Assembly: GCF_015627125.1 (NCBI RefSeq)
Contig: NZ_VTDO01000003.1
Location: forward strand, 199,769 to 263,768
Direction: 5' to 3'
Length of the DNA stretch: 64,000 nt
DNA from: Acinetobacter rathckeae
Lineage (GTDB): Bacteria; Pseudomonadota; Gammaproteobacteria; Pseudomonadales; Moraxellaceae
This document shows positions 10,204 to 21,300 of this stretch, piece by piece (position 1 is the first letter of the stretch; every line of letters begins with the position of its first letter). Below the pieces are notes generated by a model that saw nothing but the letters and a program-made list of their open reading frames with translations, did no database searches and was not told where the DNA came from. The position numbers and the translations under genes were made by a program.

Positions 10204-12285
10204 CTAGTACTTAAACTTCAAATTAAACATAAATGTACGTGGGTTACCAAAGTTAATCAGCTGTGCATTTGGCGTAGTGCCTTGAATATATTCTTTATCA
10301 AATAGATTCTTCACGCTCAAGTTTGCTGCCCAATGTTTTGCTTCGTAGCCGGCATTTACATCAAATAGGGTGTAGCTTGGAATGTAAACATAGTACGTGG
10401 TGCGTTGTGCTGATGCATTGCCTTGGTAGCGTACACCACCGCCAATGTTCCAACCCATTTTTTCACTGTCGAAGTAATATTGTGTAGACAACGATGCCGC
10501 ATTTTTAGGTACGTGGTTAATGCGTTTGCCAATGTCTGCTTTGGTAATGCTGTCAGTAATTTTTGCAGTTGGAATATAGCTATAAGCAGCAGAAACATTC
10601 AACTGTGGTGTAATCGCAGCAGACAATTCAGCTTCAAAGCCTTTGGTGGTTTGCTCACCTGTTTGAATAGAGTAAGTACCAGTAGTGCTTGTTTCAGTCA
10701 CATTTTTACGTACTAAGTCGTAGTATGCCATGTAACCTTGTAAGCGACCGTCAAAGCCTTGTAGTTTTACACCTGCTTCAATCTGTTTACCTTGCTCAGG
10801 CTTTAATAATTCACCTTGTGCCCCAGTGTCTGTTACTGGCATAAATGAAGTGGAGTAGGTGGTGTATGGTGCAAAGTGGTCATTTACTTCATACATTAAA
10901 GACGCACTACCTGTGAAGGCATTGTCCGAGTTTTTAATGGTGCTATTTTTTAAAAAGTTATAGACCTTAACCTGTGTCCAGTCATGACGTGCCGATAAAT
11001 TTAATAACCAGCTGTCATTAAATTTAAAATTATTTTTTAAGTATAAACCTGTGTATTGGTTGTAGGTTAAGTTCCACGAAGGTGTACCTGTTTTTATACT
11101 GGTCACACCATAAACAAGCTTATTGGCATTGAGGGAATTAATTGTGTCTACACGTTGGTAATAATCGCTGCGTTCACGCATCATATCTACCCCAAGCATC
11201 ACATCGTAATTGACAGCACCTAGGTTAAAGTTTGCCTGTAGGTTTTGATCAAGTGCAAAGTTACTGTCTTGTTTGTCTTGGTAGTTGATTTGGCGGGTAA
11301 TGGTTGGAAATTTCGCTCCAGATGCTGAAAATACGGAGTTACTCCAACTGGTATTACGCGTTGCCGCAAAGTTTTGGTTAAACTTCCAGTTGTTGTTGAA
11401 ATAGTGCGTATAGTTGCTACCAAAACGGTATACATCTACGTCATAGCCACGGTCAGGTTCACCAATAAATATTTTACGGCTATACCCTTGATAGTTGCTT
11501 GGTATGCCTTGGTTACGTATGTAGTTGCGATGCTGATAGCTTGCAATCACAGACAATTCATCTTTGTCGCCGAGATCAAAGTTGTATGATGTAGCCACAT
11601 ATTGGTTTTTAAAGTAAACGTAGTCCGTTGGGTCATTTTGGTATGAGGCTTTAGCGACTAAACGTACTGCACCTTTGTTACTGTCTTCATTTGGCGCATA
11701 GTTCGCGTCAATCACAGCTTCTCTAAGCGCATAACTACCGTATGTTAAACTGCTGTTCACAAATGTTTTATCTTCAGGACGTTTGGTGGTTAAATTGACT
11801 AAACCACCGGGCAGAGCTAAGCCATAACCGACAGAAGTTGGGCCTTTAACCACTTCTACAGATTGTACGCCTGCAATGTCTTCAGATCTTAAAACATTGG
11901 TTGATGTTTGGGTGCGTAAACCATCAACATAGGTTTGTGCACTTGAGATTTGTCCGCGAATAATAAAGTCATCCCAACCACGGCGACCGTAAGGGGCAGA
12001 GTTCACACCAGCTACGCCTTGTAAGGCATCGGTGACACTTTGCATTTGTTTTTCTTCAATTTGTTGCTGGGTTACGACACTAATAGACTGCGCTGTTTCA
12101 AACAGTGATGCCCCCGTTTTGACCACAGAAGCTGTTTTCGCTGCATAGTTTTTTTGGTCTTGGTCATTTTTTTCAGCTTGAGCTTGAATAGATGGAAGGA
12201 CTGTACTGTTTTCAGATGCTGCATAGACATTTGGGAAAGTGGTGGCAAGAATAGATAATGCCAAAAAAGAGCGTTTGACCTGCAT
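10204..12285 (-). CDS. TonB-dependent siderophore receptor
   Basis: This 693-residue outer-membrane receptor imports a ferric siderophore using TonB energy. Residues 1-22 form a signal peptide ending VYA. The plug domain starts near residue 60 (ETAQSISVVTQQQI, the usual siderophore-receptor plug entry), contains a DGLR motif and ends with the GGLVNLTTKRP segment near 165. The rest is beta-barrel, closing on an aromatic C-terminal residue (FKY). Length and plug motifs fit the FhuA/FoxA/FhuE-like class; the ligand cannot be read from sequence. The start at 12285 has an AGGGGT ribosome site. A good Fur box lies just upstream. No siderophore biosynthesis or periplasmic transport genes are adjacent, so it may use a xenosiderophore. 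Confidence 0.93.
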   Translation of the reverse strand: MQVKRSFLALSILATTFPNVYAASENSTVLPSIQAQAEKNDQDQKNYAAKTASVVKTGASLFETAQSISVVTQQQIEEKQMQSVTDALQGVAGVNSAPYGRRGWDDFIIRGQISSAQTYVDGLRTQTSTNVLRSEDIAGVQSVEVVKGPTSVGYGLALPGGLVNLTTKRPEDKTFVNSSLTYGSYALREAVIDANYAPNEDSNKGAVRLVAKASYQNDPTDYVYFKNQYVATSYNFDLGDKDELSVIASYQHRNYIRNQGIPSNYQGYSRKIFIGEPDRGYDVDVYRFGSNYTHYFNNNWKFNQNFAATRNTSWSNSVFSASGAKFPTITRQINYQDKQDSNFALDQNLQANFNLGAVNYDVMLGVDMMRERSDYYQRVDTINSLNANKLVYGVTSIKTGTPSWNLTYNQYTGLYLKNNFKFNDSWLLNLSARHDWTQVKVYNFLKNSTIKNSDNAFTGSASLMYEVNDHFAPYTTYSTSFMPVTDTGAQGELLKPEQGKQIEAGVKLQGFDGRLQGYMAYYDLVRKNVTETSTTGTYSIQTGEQTTKGFEAELSAAITPQLNVSAAYSYIPTAKITDSITKADIGKRINHVPKNAASLSTQYYFDSEKMGWNIGGGVRYQGNASAQRTTYYVYIPSYTLFDVNAGYEAKHWAANLSVKNLFDKEYIQGTTPNAQLINFGNPRTFMFNLKFKY

Positions 12286-12304
12286 AATGAACCCCTAAAT
12301 AAAC

Positions 12305-12323
12305 GATAATTATAATTATTACT
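12305..12323 (-). promoter_or_regulatory. Fur box upstream of the TonB receptor
   Basis: GATAATTATAATTATTACT matches the 19-base Fur consensus at 15 positions and lies 20-38 bases upstream of the receptor start. Iron repression through Fur is the expected control; binding itself is inferred. Confidence 0.72.
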
Positions 12324-12504
12324 ATTTAGGTTGGGAAGTTTTTTGTATAGATTCGCTTGAATAGAGGCGTGGTTTTAGCGTGTTTGTATGTAAAGACAAC
12401 ATATTGCATTATTGTATAATGTGTAATCAAGTATAGGGCTTTATTTAGGTAGGTATTACACAGTGGGAATAACAAAGCATTATTCCCAGATTGAGTTTGA
12501 TAGG

Positions 12505-13353
12505 TTATATGTAGTCTAAGCCAATATCTAAGTACCGTGCACTGTGGGTTAAATAGCCTAAAGCTATAAAATCAACCCCTGTTTCTGCAACTGCTTTGGC
12601 AGTGTTGGGCGTAATGCCGCCTGAAGCTTCGGTGGCCGTTTTTCCGTGACACATTGCAACAGCTTTTTTCAATACATCAGGTGACATATTATCTAATAAC
12701 ACCAATGACACACCTTCTTCTAGCACACGTTCAAGTTGCTCTAGTGTGTCGACCTCAACTTCTACAGGAATCAGATGTCCTGCATAAGCTTTAGCTTTTT
12801 GAATGGTTAAAATAATATCTCCACCAGCAAGGGCAATATGGTTATCTTTAATTAAGATGGCATCATCTAAGCCCATGCGATGGTTTCTTCCACCACCTGT
12901 ACGCACTGCATATTTTTGAATATCTCTTAAACCAGGAATAGTTTTACGTGTGCAGGTTAAACGTGTTGGGGTATGTGAAATCAGATGCTGAGTTTCATGT
13001 GTTGTGGTGGCAATACCACTTAAATGGGTCAGAAAATTCAGTGCAGTACGTTCAGCGCTTAAAATGGCATGTGCATTGCCTTGAATCGAAGCAATGACGG
13101 TATTGGGTGTGAGTGTCGCACCATCTTCTAGGTGAGCATGAAAGACCAAATGAGGATGCATGGTTTTAAATGTCAGGCGAGCTAAATCTATACCGCATAA
13201 AATACCTGATTCACGCGCCACAATATGGAGCTGTGCTTCTTTTTGAGTAGGAATGACAGCTGCAGAGGTTACATCACCACGTCGTCCCAAATCTTCTCGT
13301 AAAGCACTCTCTACGAGTAGTTGTAAAATGACATCAGGCAGTGGGTAATGCAT
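12505..13353 (-). CDS. nadC: Nicotinate-nucleotide pyrophosphorylase (carboxylating), quinolinate phosphoribosyltransferase
   Basis: The enzyme converts quinolinate and PRPP to nicotinate mononucleotide, CO2 and pyrophosphate, the third step of de novo NAD synthesis. Family signatures include EDLGRRGDVTS near the N-terminus, the LNFLTHLSGIAT helix, TRKTIPGLR, the GGGRNHRMGLDDAILIKDNH substrate loop, EVEVDTLEQ and EASGGI near the C-terminus. The frame extends eight codons upstream to 13377, but the ATG at 13353 has a GGAG ribosome site seven bases away and gives the usual length (about 282 residues), so I use it. The extended start would overlap a palindrome at 13368-13388 that looks like a regulator operator. 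It is transcribed in the same direction as the adjacent Nudix-type regulator gene, but probably from its own promoter. Confidence 0.95.
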   Translation of the reverse strand: MHYPLPDVILQLLVESALREDLGRRGDVTSAAVIPTQKEAQLHIVARESGILCGIDLARLTFKTMHPHLVFHAHLEDGATLTPNTVIASIQGNAHAILSAERTALNFLTHLSGIATTTHETQHLISHTPTRLTCTRKTIPGLRDIQKYAVRTGGGRNHRMGLDDAILIKDNHIALAGGDIILTIQKAKAYAGHLIPVEVEVDTLEQLERVLEEGVSLVLLDNMSPDVLKKAVAMCHGKTATEASGGITPNTAKAVAETGVDFIALGYLTHSARYLDIGLDYI

Positions 13354-13367
13354 CGTAAATCTCCAAT

Positions 13368-13388
13368 ATATGCTCATATAGAGTATAT
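13368..13388. promoter_or_regulatory. Candidate NAD-regulator operator upstream of nadC
   Basis: ATATGCTC and GAGTATAT form an inverted repeat (one G/T mismatch) around a five-base AT centre, 15-35 bases before the nadC ATG. The core TGCTC-N5-GAGYA recurs twice upstream of nadA (14488-14502 and 14520-14538), which suggests one shared regulator. Binding by the adjacent Nudix-type regulator is inferred. Confidence 0.65.
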
Positions 13389-13416
13389 GTCGGAAATTTA
13401 TGCAGATGCAATCTTT

Positions 13417-14337
13417 TTAGTTGTTGGCTGTTGGGAGTTTATAGCCTGAAAGTAAGCTTTCTTGTAATACATTGCTTTTAAAGCGATACAGTTGAGCAGG
13501 CCGCCCTCGCTCAACAAGTGCTTCTTTTCCTGTCGCTTCAATCAGGTTTTGATGTTGTATGAAGCGTCGAAAGTTTTGTTTATGTAGTTCAATGCCTGTG
13601 AGCGCCTCTAAACTCTTTTGTAATTGAAGTAAGGTAAATTCAGAAGGCATCAAGTCAAAGATCACAGGGCGATATTTTAATTTTGCACGTAAGCGTGTCA
13701 TGGCTGTGGCCAACACTCTACGATGATGATTGTGCATGGGTTGCCCTGTAATGCTTTCAGGCAATTGTTGATTAAAATAAGGTGACTCTGCAATCAACCC
13801 TGCTTCATACATGAGTTCATAACGCAATAACACATGTTCTTCTTGCCATTCATGGCCATTTAGCCCCCAACATAAATTCATACGTTGGATGCGTTGCGTG
13901 CGTATTTCACCACTTGCCGATGAGTCAATCCAGTCTTGTATATTTTTGATAATTAATACAATTTTTTCTTGGTTTTTGGCTTGTCGTTTATCTTCCCATG
14001 GAAAGTAGTTATACCAGTCATTCCATTTTGCATCTAAAGCTAATTTTTCTTCATCGGCTTCTTTGACCAATCCTAAATAGCTGACATACACCATAGGATA
14101 GCCAATATGTTGAGAGCGTTTGACATCTACAAAGGTGTAGAGTTGTTCCATATATCCCAAAGGTTGTCTGGTTTGTTGTTGTACCCATGTGCGAGCACCT
14201 GCTTGTAGTGAGTGGTGAATCACTTGCAAGGGGCCTGAAGGGAGTAAATGACCTTCATTGATGGTTAAAACACGTGCTGAAAAGTGTGTGACGGCAATAA
14301 GTACAGCAACAAGTTCGGTGGTTGTTTCTTGAACCAT
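13417..14337 (-). CDS. nadQ: Nudix-domain transcriptional regulator of NAD biosynthesis (NadQ/NrtR type)
   Basis: This 306-residue protein has an N-terminal Nudix-like domain (residues 8 to about 190) without a clear catalytic Nudix box, and a C-terminal winged-helix-like part (about 200-300). Segments such as LGYMEQLYTF (60-69), VSYLGL (85-90) and WNDWYNYFPWED match my memory of the family annotated as NAD regulator/NadQ (COG4111), related to NrtR. Its place between nadC and divergent nadAB supports control of this pathway: the family senses an NAD-related ligand and represses nad genes. Three similar palindromes in the block are its likely targets. The start is the ATG at 14337, whose ribosome site is weak. 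The assignment to NadQ rather than canonical NrtR is from remembered motifs, so the symbol is tentative. Confidence 0.75.
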   Translation of the reverse strand: MVQETTTELVAVLIAVTHFSARVLTINEGHLLPSGPLQVIHHSLQAGARTWVQQQTRQPLGYMEQLYTFVDVKRSQHIGYPMVYVSYLGLVKEADEEKLALDAKWNDWYNYFPWEDKRQAKNQEKIVLIIKNIQDWIDSSASGEIRTQRIQRMNLCWGLNGHEWQEEHVLLRYELMYEAGLIAESPYFNQQLPESITGQPMHNHHRRVLATAMTRLRAKLKYRPVIFDLMPSEFTLLQLQKSLEALTGIELHKQNFRRFIQHQNLIEATGKEALVERGRPAQLYRFKSNVLQESLLSGYKLPTANN

Positions 14338-14487
14338 ATCTATTTTGTGTTCTCTTATATTAAATGGGTAGATATCTGATCTCTATTGTATGCGAAACAG
14401 TGAATATTCTTGAATGTTTCGCTATAAATTACAGCAATTCTGTAGTTAAAAATTAAATCTATATAAAACAATATCTTATTTTATTTA

Positions 14488-14502
14488 TGCTCAAGTTGAG
14501 TA
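14488..14502. promoter_or_regulatory. Candidate NAD-regulator operator, distal nadA site
   Basis: TGCTCAAGTTGAGTA is a near-perfect inverted repeat (one mismatch) with the same TGCTC-N5-GAGYA core as the other two nad sites. Its centre is 34 bases upstream of the proximal nadA palindrome, in the nadQ-nadA divergent region, so it could serve either promoter. Confidence 0.55.
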
Positions 14503-14519
14503 GAAATAGTTTGAATTTA

Positions 14520-14538
14520 TATGCTCATTATGAGCATA
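14520..14538. promoter_or_regulatory. Candidate NAD-regulator operator, proximal nadA site
   Basis: TATGCTCATTATGAGCATA is a perfect 19-base palindrome about a single central T. It is the best of three copies of the TGCTC-N5-GAGYA core. It contains the first in-frame ATG of the nadA reading frame (14521), which argues that translation starts downstream. Confidence 0.7.
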
Positions 14539-14559
14539 ATCACTAAAGCCGTAATTTGG

Positions 14560-15771
14560 ATGAATGTCATGAGAAACGTCATAGAACATTATCACTATGA
14601 AAAGCCATCATTGGATTTCATGCACACGTATTTAGTCGATGCCAAAGCCGAACAGGTAGAAAATAGCTGTACGTTGCAGCAAGCATGGGCAAAAGTGCCA
14701 CAGCTGATGAGCCAAGAACAACAACAGTCTTATATTGTAGAGATCAAGACCTTACTTAAAGAACGCGGTGCGGTCATGGTGGCACATTATTATGTTGAAC
14801 CTGAATTACAAGATTTGGCTTTAGAAACAGGCGGTATGGTGGGCGATTCGCTTGAAATGGCAAAATTTTGTAAGTCACACCCTGCAGAAACCTTACTTGT
14901 GGTAGGGGTTCGGTTTATGGGTGAAACGGCTAAAATTTTAAGCCCACAAAAAACAGTATTGATGCCAGATTTAGAAGCCACGTGTTCACTAGATTTGGGG
15001 TGTCCAATAGATGCCTTTTCAAAATTTTGTGATGAGCATCCTGACCGTACAGTGGTTGTCTATGCCAACACCAGTGCCGAAGTGAAGGCGCGTGCAGATT
15101 GGGTGGTCACATCTTCCATTGCGATTGAAATCGTGCAGTATTTACATGCACAGGGTCAAAAAATCATTTGGGGGCCTGACCGTCATTTAGGCAGTTATAT
15201 TCAAGCACAAACAGGTGCAGACATGCTGTTATGGCAGGGCTCTTGTATTGTACATAATGAATTTAAAAGTATTGAGCTTGAACATTTAAAGACAAAGCAT
15301 CCTGATGCATTGGTTTTAGTGCATCCTGAATCACCTGCTGAAGTTGTGGCCTATGCAGATGTGATTGGCTCAACCAGTAAGCTATTGAAAGCTGTTACAC
15401 AATATGAAAATCAGACTTTTATTGTGGCGACGGATTTGGGAATTTTGCACGAAATGCAAAAACAAGCCCCCGAGAAACAATTTATTGCAGCGCCAACCGC
15501 AGGCAATGGCGCAACGTGTAAATCATGTGCTTTTTGTCCATGGATGGCCATGAATGGTTTGGAGGCATGTTTGAATGTTTTGAAGTATCAGCATCAGCGT
15601 GTTGAATTAGATGCCAATTTAATCATCGATGCTGAAAACCCGATTTTAAAAATGTTGGCTTTTTCAGCGCAGTATCAAAAGTTTAGTCAAGAAAGCAAGC
15701 ATGATTTAAACGTAGGTGCACATTCATTTAATACATGGTTAATGGAGCAGTCGGATGATACAGCGTTGTGA
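14560..15771 (+). CDS. nadA: Quinolinate synthase A
   Basis: A [4Fe-4S] enzyme that condenses iminoaspartate (from NadB) with dihydroxyacetone phosphate to give quinolinate. Visible signatures: [14 protein letters not shown] (about 14778), GDSLEMA, the [15 protein letters not shown] block, cysteine in [13 protein letters not shown] (about 14970-15005), [11 protein letters not shown] (about 15235) and the C-terminal [13 protein letters not shown] cluster (about 15520). These supply the three Fe-S cysteines. The longest frame begins at 14521 inside a regulator palindrome, so I place the start at the ATG 14560, with 14569 equally possible (TTGGA upstream). The 3' end overlaps nadB by 17 bases, so the two are translationally linked. 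Probably repressed by the Nudix-type regulator encoded divergently. Confidence 0.95.
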   Translation: MNVMRNVIEHYHYEKPSLDFMHTYLVDAKAEQVENSCTLQQAWAKVPQLMSQEQQQSYIVEIKTLLKERGAVMVAHYYVEPELQDLALETGGMVGDSLEMAKFCKSHPAETLLVVGVRFMGETAKILSPQKTVLMPDLEATCSLDLGCPIDAFSKFCDEHPDRTVVVYANTSAEVKARADWVVTSSIAIEIVQYLHAQGQKIIWGPDRHLGSYIQAQTGADMLLWQGSCIVHNEFKSIELEHLKTKHPDALVLVHPESPAEVVAYADVIGSTSKLLKAVTQYENQTFIVATDLGILHEMQKQAPEKQFIAAPTAGNGATCKSCAFCPWMAMNGLEACLNVLKYQHQRVELDANLIIDAENPILKMLAFSAQYQKFSQESKHDLNVGAHSFNTWLMEQSDDTAL

Positions 15772-17275
15772 GTATGATGTTGTTATTGTTGGGGCAGGCT
15801 TAGCAGGTTTAACCGTTGCGCTGTCTTTGCCAAAGCATTTGCGTGTTGCGTTGTTATTAAAAGATGATCTGTTCACTAGTGCGAGTTATTTGGCGCAAGG
15901 GGGTATAGCGGCTGTTTTAGCTGAAACAGACAGCGTGGAAAATCATGTTGCAAATACCCTGAACGCAGGTGCGGGCTTATGTGATGTGAAAAATACACAG
16001 AAAATTTTAGCGCAAGCCCCTGAGGCGATTGCATGGTTGCAGCAACAAGGCGTGGTGTTTGATTGTGATCAAGTGAATACTCAACGTGTGCACCTGACCC
16101 AAGAGGGTGGGCATGATCATCGCCGTATTGTGCATGTGGCAGATCATACGGGGAAATCAGTCATTCAGGCTTTAGTGAAACAGCTTGAACATGCACCTAA
16201 TGTTGACCAGTTGGTGGGGCATGAGGTAGAAGAAATTCTGACCACAAATACACAGTGTTATGGTTTGCGTTGTAGACAGGGTCACGAGCAATATACTTTT
16301 ATTGCACAGCATACAGTGCTTGCAACAGGTGGTGTTGGACAGCTTTTTGAACGAACTACAAACCCTGTGAGTGCAAAAGGAGATGGCCTTGCATTGGCGT
16401 TTAAAGTAGGGTGCCGTATTGTAAACTTAGAGTGTATACAATTTCATCCGACAGGACTTGCTCTGCCCAATGCAGACGGTTTTTTGATTTCTGAAGCATT
16501 GCGTGGCGAAGGTGGAATATTGCGTAATGCCAGTGGGCATCGCTTTATGCCAGATTACGATGCACGTGCGGAACTTGCACCAAGAGACATTGTGGCACGA
16601 GCAATATGTACAGAAATGCTGAAGCAAAACAACCAGCCTGTTTGGTTAGATATGACGCATTTAGATGAAACGTTTATTCAACAACATTTTCCTGCAATTG
16701 ATGCGAAGTGCCGTGCTTTAGGGTTAGATATTTGCTATCAGATGATTCCTGTTGCACCAACGGTTCATTATAGCTGTGGTGGTGTGCTGACAGATGCTGT
16801 AGGGCATACAGATATTCAAAATTTATATGCTGTAGGTGAGGTTGCATGTACAGGTTTGCATGGTGCAAATCGTTTAGCGAGTAATTCATTATTAGAGTGT
16901 GTGGTGGTTGGACGTAATATTGCACAAGATGTTGTTTCGCAGAGTGCATGGGCATATCCGACTGTGGGTCAGATGCATACTTTTAAGCCATTATCTGTAC
17001 CTGTAGCGAATGTATCAGCAGATACTTTTTCCCACTCGACACTTCAAAAATGGATGAGTCGCTATATGGGGGGTGTACGGATTCAGGCAGGTTTAGAACA
17101 ACTATATTTGCAGTTAAAAGCATGGCAGACCAAGTACCCTACAGAGCATTTAATTCTTGTTGCATTACTGATGGTGACTGGTGCACTGGGTCGTTTAGAA
17201 AGTCGAGGGGCACATTTTAATGAAGATTATCCAAAGGTTACAGAAGAGGGGAGGTATTCGTTGAATATGGTCTAG
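15755..17275 (+). CDS. nadB: L-aspartate oxidase
   Basis: This FAD enzyme oxidises L-aspartate to iminoaspartate, the first step of de novo NAD synthesis, and hands it to NadA. The 506-residue protein starts with the Rossmann motif GAGLAGL (residues 12-18). It has the [11 protein letters not shown] segment, the HDHRRIVH loop and the catalytic-domain motif RGEGGILRN typical of the succinate dehydrogenase/fumarate reductase flavoprotein superfamily. The [15 protein letters not shown] flavin-binding stretch lies near residue 370. The ATG at 15755 lies inside the end of nadA (17-base overlap). No terminator follows within 40 bases. Confidence 0.96.
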   Translation: MIQRCEYDVVIVGAGLAGLTVALSLPKHLRVALLLKDDLFTSASYLAQGGIAAVLAETDSVENHVANTLNAGAGLCDVKNTQKILAQAPEAIAWLQQQGVVFDCDQVNTQRVHLTQEGGHDHRRIVHVADHTGKSVIQALVKQLEHAPNVDQLVGHEVEEILTTNTQCYGLRCRQGHEQYTFIAQHTVLATGGVGQLFERTTNPVSAKGDGLALAFKVGCRIVNLECIQFHPTGLALPNADGFLISEALRGEGGILRNASGHRFMPDYDARAELAPRDIVARAICTEMLKQNNQPVWLDMTHLDETFIQQHFPAIDAKCRALGLDICYQMIPVAPTVHYSCGGVLTDAVGHTDIQNLYAVGEVACTGLHGANRLASNSLLECVVVGRNIAQDVVSQSAWAYPTVGQMHTFKPLSVPVANVSADTFSHSTLQKWMSRYMGGVRIQAGLEQLYLQLKAWQTKYPTEHLILVALLMVTGALGRLESRGAHFNEDYPKVTEEGRYSLNMV

Positions 17276-17354
17276 GAGCAGTTATCTATTTTTAGATAAA
17301 GTAAGTTATTATTAATAATTGCGGTCTTTACAAATAAAACAAAGGTTTAATGAA

Positions 17355-18065
17355 ATGTCAGTGAGTTTGAATTCAGAATTAAACTTGAATCCATTATTGA
17401 ATTTAATGCTTCAGAGTTCTTATGGCCTAATCATTTTGGGTATAGGTGCTGTTCTGATTTTAGCAGTAACACTTATTTTTTTTCTAATCAAGTCTGGGAT
17501 TTTTAACGTAATAATAGAATACCAAAATTATAAAGTAAAAAGAACTCAAGCAGAAATAAAAGATAAAGAGGGTTTAACTCATGATGAGTCACTTAAGAAT
17601 CATAGAGCGAAAATTCTATATCATTTGAATGTTGCTAAATTAAATAGATTACTTAATTACTCACACCCTGACCGAGATTTATTGGAATATATTCTTAGTT
17701 GCAGAGATACCCGTTTAGCAATTTTTTATTATGAATCTGCTAAGCAGTATCTAGAGAAAGATATAAATACCAAACAATATATTTTGAAGAAAGGGTGGAG
17801 AACAAAGCATGCCGAGAAATTAAGTACATTAGGAACATGGGTATATTTTATAATTGCTCTTGGTTCATTATTCCCAATGTATTGGCTATTGTTTTTGTAT
17901 CTAGTTAATGGAGAAAGTATCAATAAAATACCTAGTAGCTTTTTAATTTCACAAGGTATTTTATTTTTAGGTTGTACTTTTCTTGCACTGATGACTTTGA
18001 GTCCGCTACTTAAGCCCTTTAAAGCAAAGAAATTCTTGGCATTAGAGAAAGTTGATGAGTCGTAA
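17355..18065 (+). CDS. Unknown membrane protein with three predicted transmembrane segments
   Basis: About 236 residues. The first hydrophobic segment is near residues 18-45 (GLIILGIGAVLILAVTLIFF). A charged cytosolic-looking middle follows, and two further membrane segments lie near 160-185 and 198-220. The frame opens at a TTG at 17319, but ATG 17355 has an AAAGG site nine bases upstream and is preferred. I recognise no family. It is AT-rich and isolated between nadB and recC, with 79 bases after nadB, so it could be read through from the nad operon, though no functional link is apparent. Confidence 0.75.
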   Translation: MSVSLNSELNLNPLLNLMLQSSYGLIILGIGAVLILAVTLIFFLIKSGIFNVIIEYQNYKVKRTQAEIKDKEGLTHDESLKNHRAKILYHLNVAKLNRLLNYSHPDRDLLEYILSCRDTRLAIFYYESAKQYLEKDINTKQYILKKGWRTKHAEKLSTLGTWVYFIIALGSLFPMYWLLFLYLVNGESINKIPSSFLISQGILFLGCTFLALMTLSPLLKPFKAKKFLALEKVDES

Positions 18066-18332
18066 ATTTAAAAAAATATGAATGGCTACAACCTGTCTGT
18101 AGTCAGTGAAACCAATAAAAACTCTATAGAGGTGAAAATTATATACCATGTAAGTATAAGCATTTAACGACTTACGGTATGAAATTTAGCTTGAAAATTA
18201 CCATCTCATGAAACTTATAAAATAATTACACCTTAGGTATTGAATCCCTTTTGCGTATACCACCACTTAAATGAGTAGATCTGGTTATAATCTGTTTGGC
18301 GATCATACTCATAATAATTCAGGAGAGCATCA

Positions 18333-21300
18333 ATGGCGATTCATGTTTGCCAAAGCCAAAAGCTAGAGGTATTGGCTCAAATTTTATCGGCACAGTTGAA
18401 TCAGCCCTCTGAAAACTTATTGGGGGCATTGCAAAGCCAGCATTTTATTGTGCCTAATCCTGCCATTGAACATTGGCTCACCCAGTATATTGCACAGCAA
18501 CATGGCATCAGTGCTAATCATGTGTTTCATCATCGGATTCAGGCCTTTCAGTGGTTTATTTATCAGCATGTGTTGACCAATAAAGACCAAGTTCGCCAAG
18601 CCAATTTACCGCGTTTAGTCATGAAGTGGCGTATTTATACGGTGTTGTCGCAGTTAAGCGAGCAGGGAGCGAAGCTACCTTTAGACCACCCCATGCATGC
18701 GTTTATTCAGCGTATTGAAGACAGTGCTTCACATTTAACAGACGCCAAGCAAAAGCAACAAAAACAGCAAAGCATGTGGTACTGGGTGGCAGAAAATGTA
18801 TCGAAACTCTTTAGCCACTATATGGCGTATCGGGGCTACTGTAACCAAGATCATGGCAGTTTGCTGTGTAGCTGTCCCCATAATTGGTTGGCAAAGTGGG
18901 GTAAGGGACAACATTTAGACATAGAAAGCCTGATTGCGTCTGACCAACAGTTGTCTTTATATAATTTAGAGCAAGCCAGTGCCTTAGAAACATGGCAAAG
19001 TTGGCTATGGCAACATATTTTTCACGACGATTTTTTAAATATACAGGCCATTGATGATGTTTTTTGGCAAAGCCTAGAGCAGATGACAGAGCCTGAGCGT
19101 CGTGATGCATTACCGCAACAGGTGATTGTATTTACATTGTTAGATTTACCACCGATTCAACTGCATTTTTTACGCCGTTTGGCACAATACATCGACATTA
19201 GCATTTATCACTACAATCCATCGCAAGAGTATTGGGCAGACAGTGTCGACCCAAAATGGAAAAAAAGTTACGACGCAAAAGTAAAACAGCGTTTTATTGA
19301 AAAAAATCAGCAACAGGGCAAAGCGGTCTCTGATGATGATATTGCCCATTTTCTCAGAAGTTTTAATCAGCACTTTAATGCTGAATCACGAGAGTCTAGA
19401 CACCCATTACTGACGCGTTTTGGTAAACAGGCACGAGATCACTTTTCACTGCTTGCAGGGTTATCTTCAGGTGAAGAAGGCGAGTGGGACGATGTGTTTA
19501 TTGATATTGATACAGACAGTTTACTTCATCAGTTACAGGCAGATATTTTGTATTTAATGGAGCCTGAAGCCAATGGGTATGCACTAGATGAGCATGACCA
19601 CTCTATTCAAATTCATGTGTGTCACACCACATTGCGTCAGCTTGAAGTATTAAAAACACAACTGGTCGCGTGGCTTGCAGAAAAAGACCCAACACAGCCA
19701 CGGCGTTTAGATGATATTTTAATTTTAACCCCTGCACTTGCCGACATAGAACCTTTGGTTCGCAGTGTATTTGCCCCGATGCCGAACCATCAGGGTAAAT
19801 TGCAAGATGACTATCTGCCAATAAAAATGGCAGGGGTCATGCAGTTTGATTTAAATAATGCATGGCAAGCAGTTTTGGGTCGAATCACTTTACCCGATGG
19901 TCGTTTTCAATTTGATGACTTTTCAGATTGGTTGAGTCTACTTGCTACACAGCGTTTTTATGACTTAGATTATCAGGCGGTTGAGCGTATTTTACAGCTA
20001 TTACAGCACGCAGGATTTAAGCGTGGTTTAGATGCCACCCATTTACAGCGTACATTATTGCCTGAAGACACAGATTACCGTTATACCTTTAAATTTGCCT
20101 TAGACCGTTTAGTGAAGGGCGTGGCTGTGCCTGAGCATGTGATGGTATTAGATGGGCTGAGTATTGAAGACTTAATGCCCGAAGATTTTGCTTTGGTGGG
20201 GGTGCTCATTCAAATATACAACGATTTTAATCAACGCCGTGATTGGTTGTATAGTGAGCAATACACACAGACCACCGTTGAGCAGTGGCTATTTAAACTC
20301 CTTGATGAAGTCACGGCCTTTGAAAAGCAGGGTGAAACGGTTTTACGTAGTGTTAAAGAAGTCATACAAAAACAAATACGTATGCTCACCTTAACAGCCA
20401 ACTATGAGCAACGGCATGCCAAAACCGAAGACCTTGCGGCGTTAAGTGATTTAACTTTGCCACTGGCCAGTGTGATTCAAGAAATTAGCAATGCCATAGA
20501 AAGCCATGTCGAGCAAGCCATACCCAGTGGTGCCATTACTTTTAGTGAAATTGGGCAGATTCGTCCACTGCCATATCGTTTGGTGGTGTTGCTGAATTTA
20601 GACAGCGGTATTTTTCCAAGTCAGCAACGGCATATTCCATTTGATTTGATGCAAGTGTTACGCCCCATTTTAGGCGACCGCTCACGGCTTGAAGATGACC
20701 AAGGGGCTTTTTTAGATGCCTTGTTGTTGGCTAAAGATGCCCTTTGGTTGTTTTATAATGGCTTTGATGCCAATGGCGGTGATGTTCGCCCACCATCTGC
20801 GGTATTACAAGAGTTAATTGATCATCTACAATTGATTGTGGCAGAGCCAGAGCAGCCGATGCCACTTGATGATCGTGGTTTAGAGATTTCACCGAATCTG
20901 CGACCACTGTATCAATTACATTATTTACAGCCCTTTGACCTTGATTATTTTAGCCAAGATGGCTCGACACAATACAAAAATCAGTGGTTTGATGTCGCAC
21001 TACAGTTACAAAACCATACGGCAAAACGTCCTGCGTGGGTTGATGCCGAAGTCAACACCTCTGCCAAAACGCTTCGAGTGCTTGAGCAACAACAGTGGTT
21101 GTCTGATGTCACCTTTCCTGCACAGTTATATTTAAAAGCGTTAGGTCTAGCAAACCTACGTTTGGCAGATGAAATACAAGACAGTGAACCGCTATTGTTA
21201 GATGGTTTAGGCCGTTATCAGATCCGTGATTTTTTACAACAGCAACAACATCTGCCAGATGCAGACTTACTCATGGACTGTTTGCCCGTCGGAAAAGTAC

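Noticed and set aside
10204..12285. A complete siderophore locus around the TonB receptor
   Set aside because: Neighbours are RTX and NAD genes; no biosynthesis, ABC uptake or esterase genes are present.
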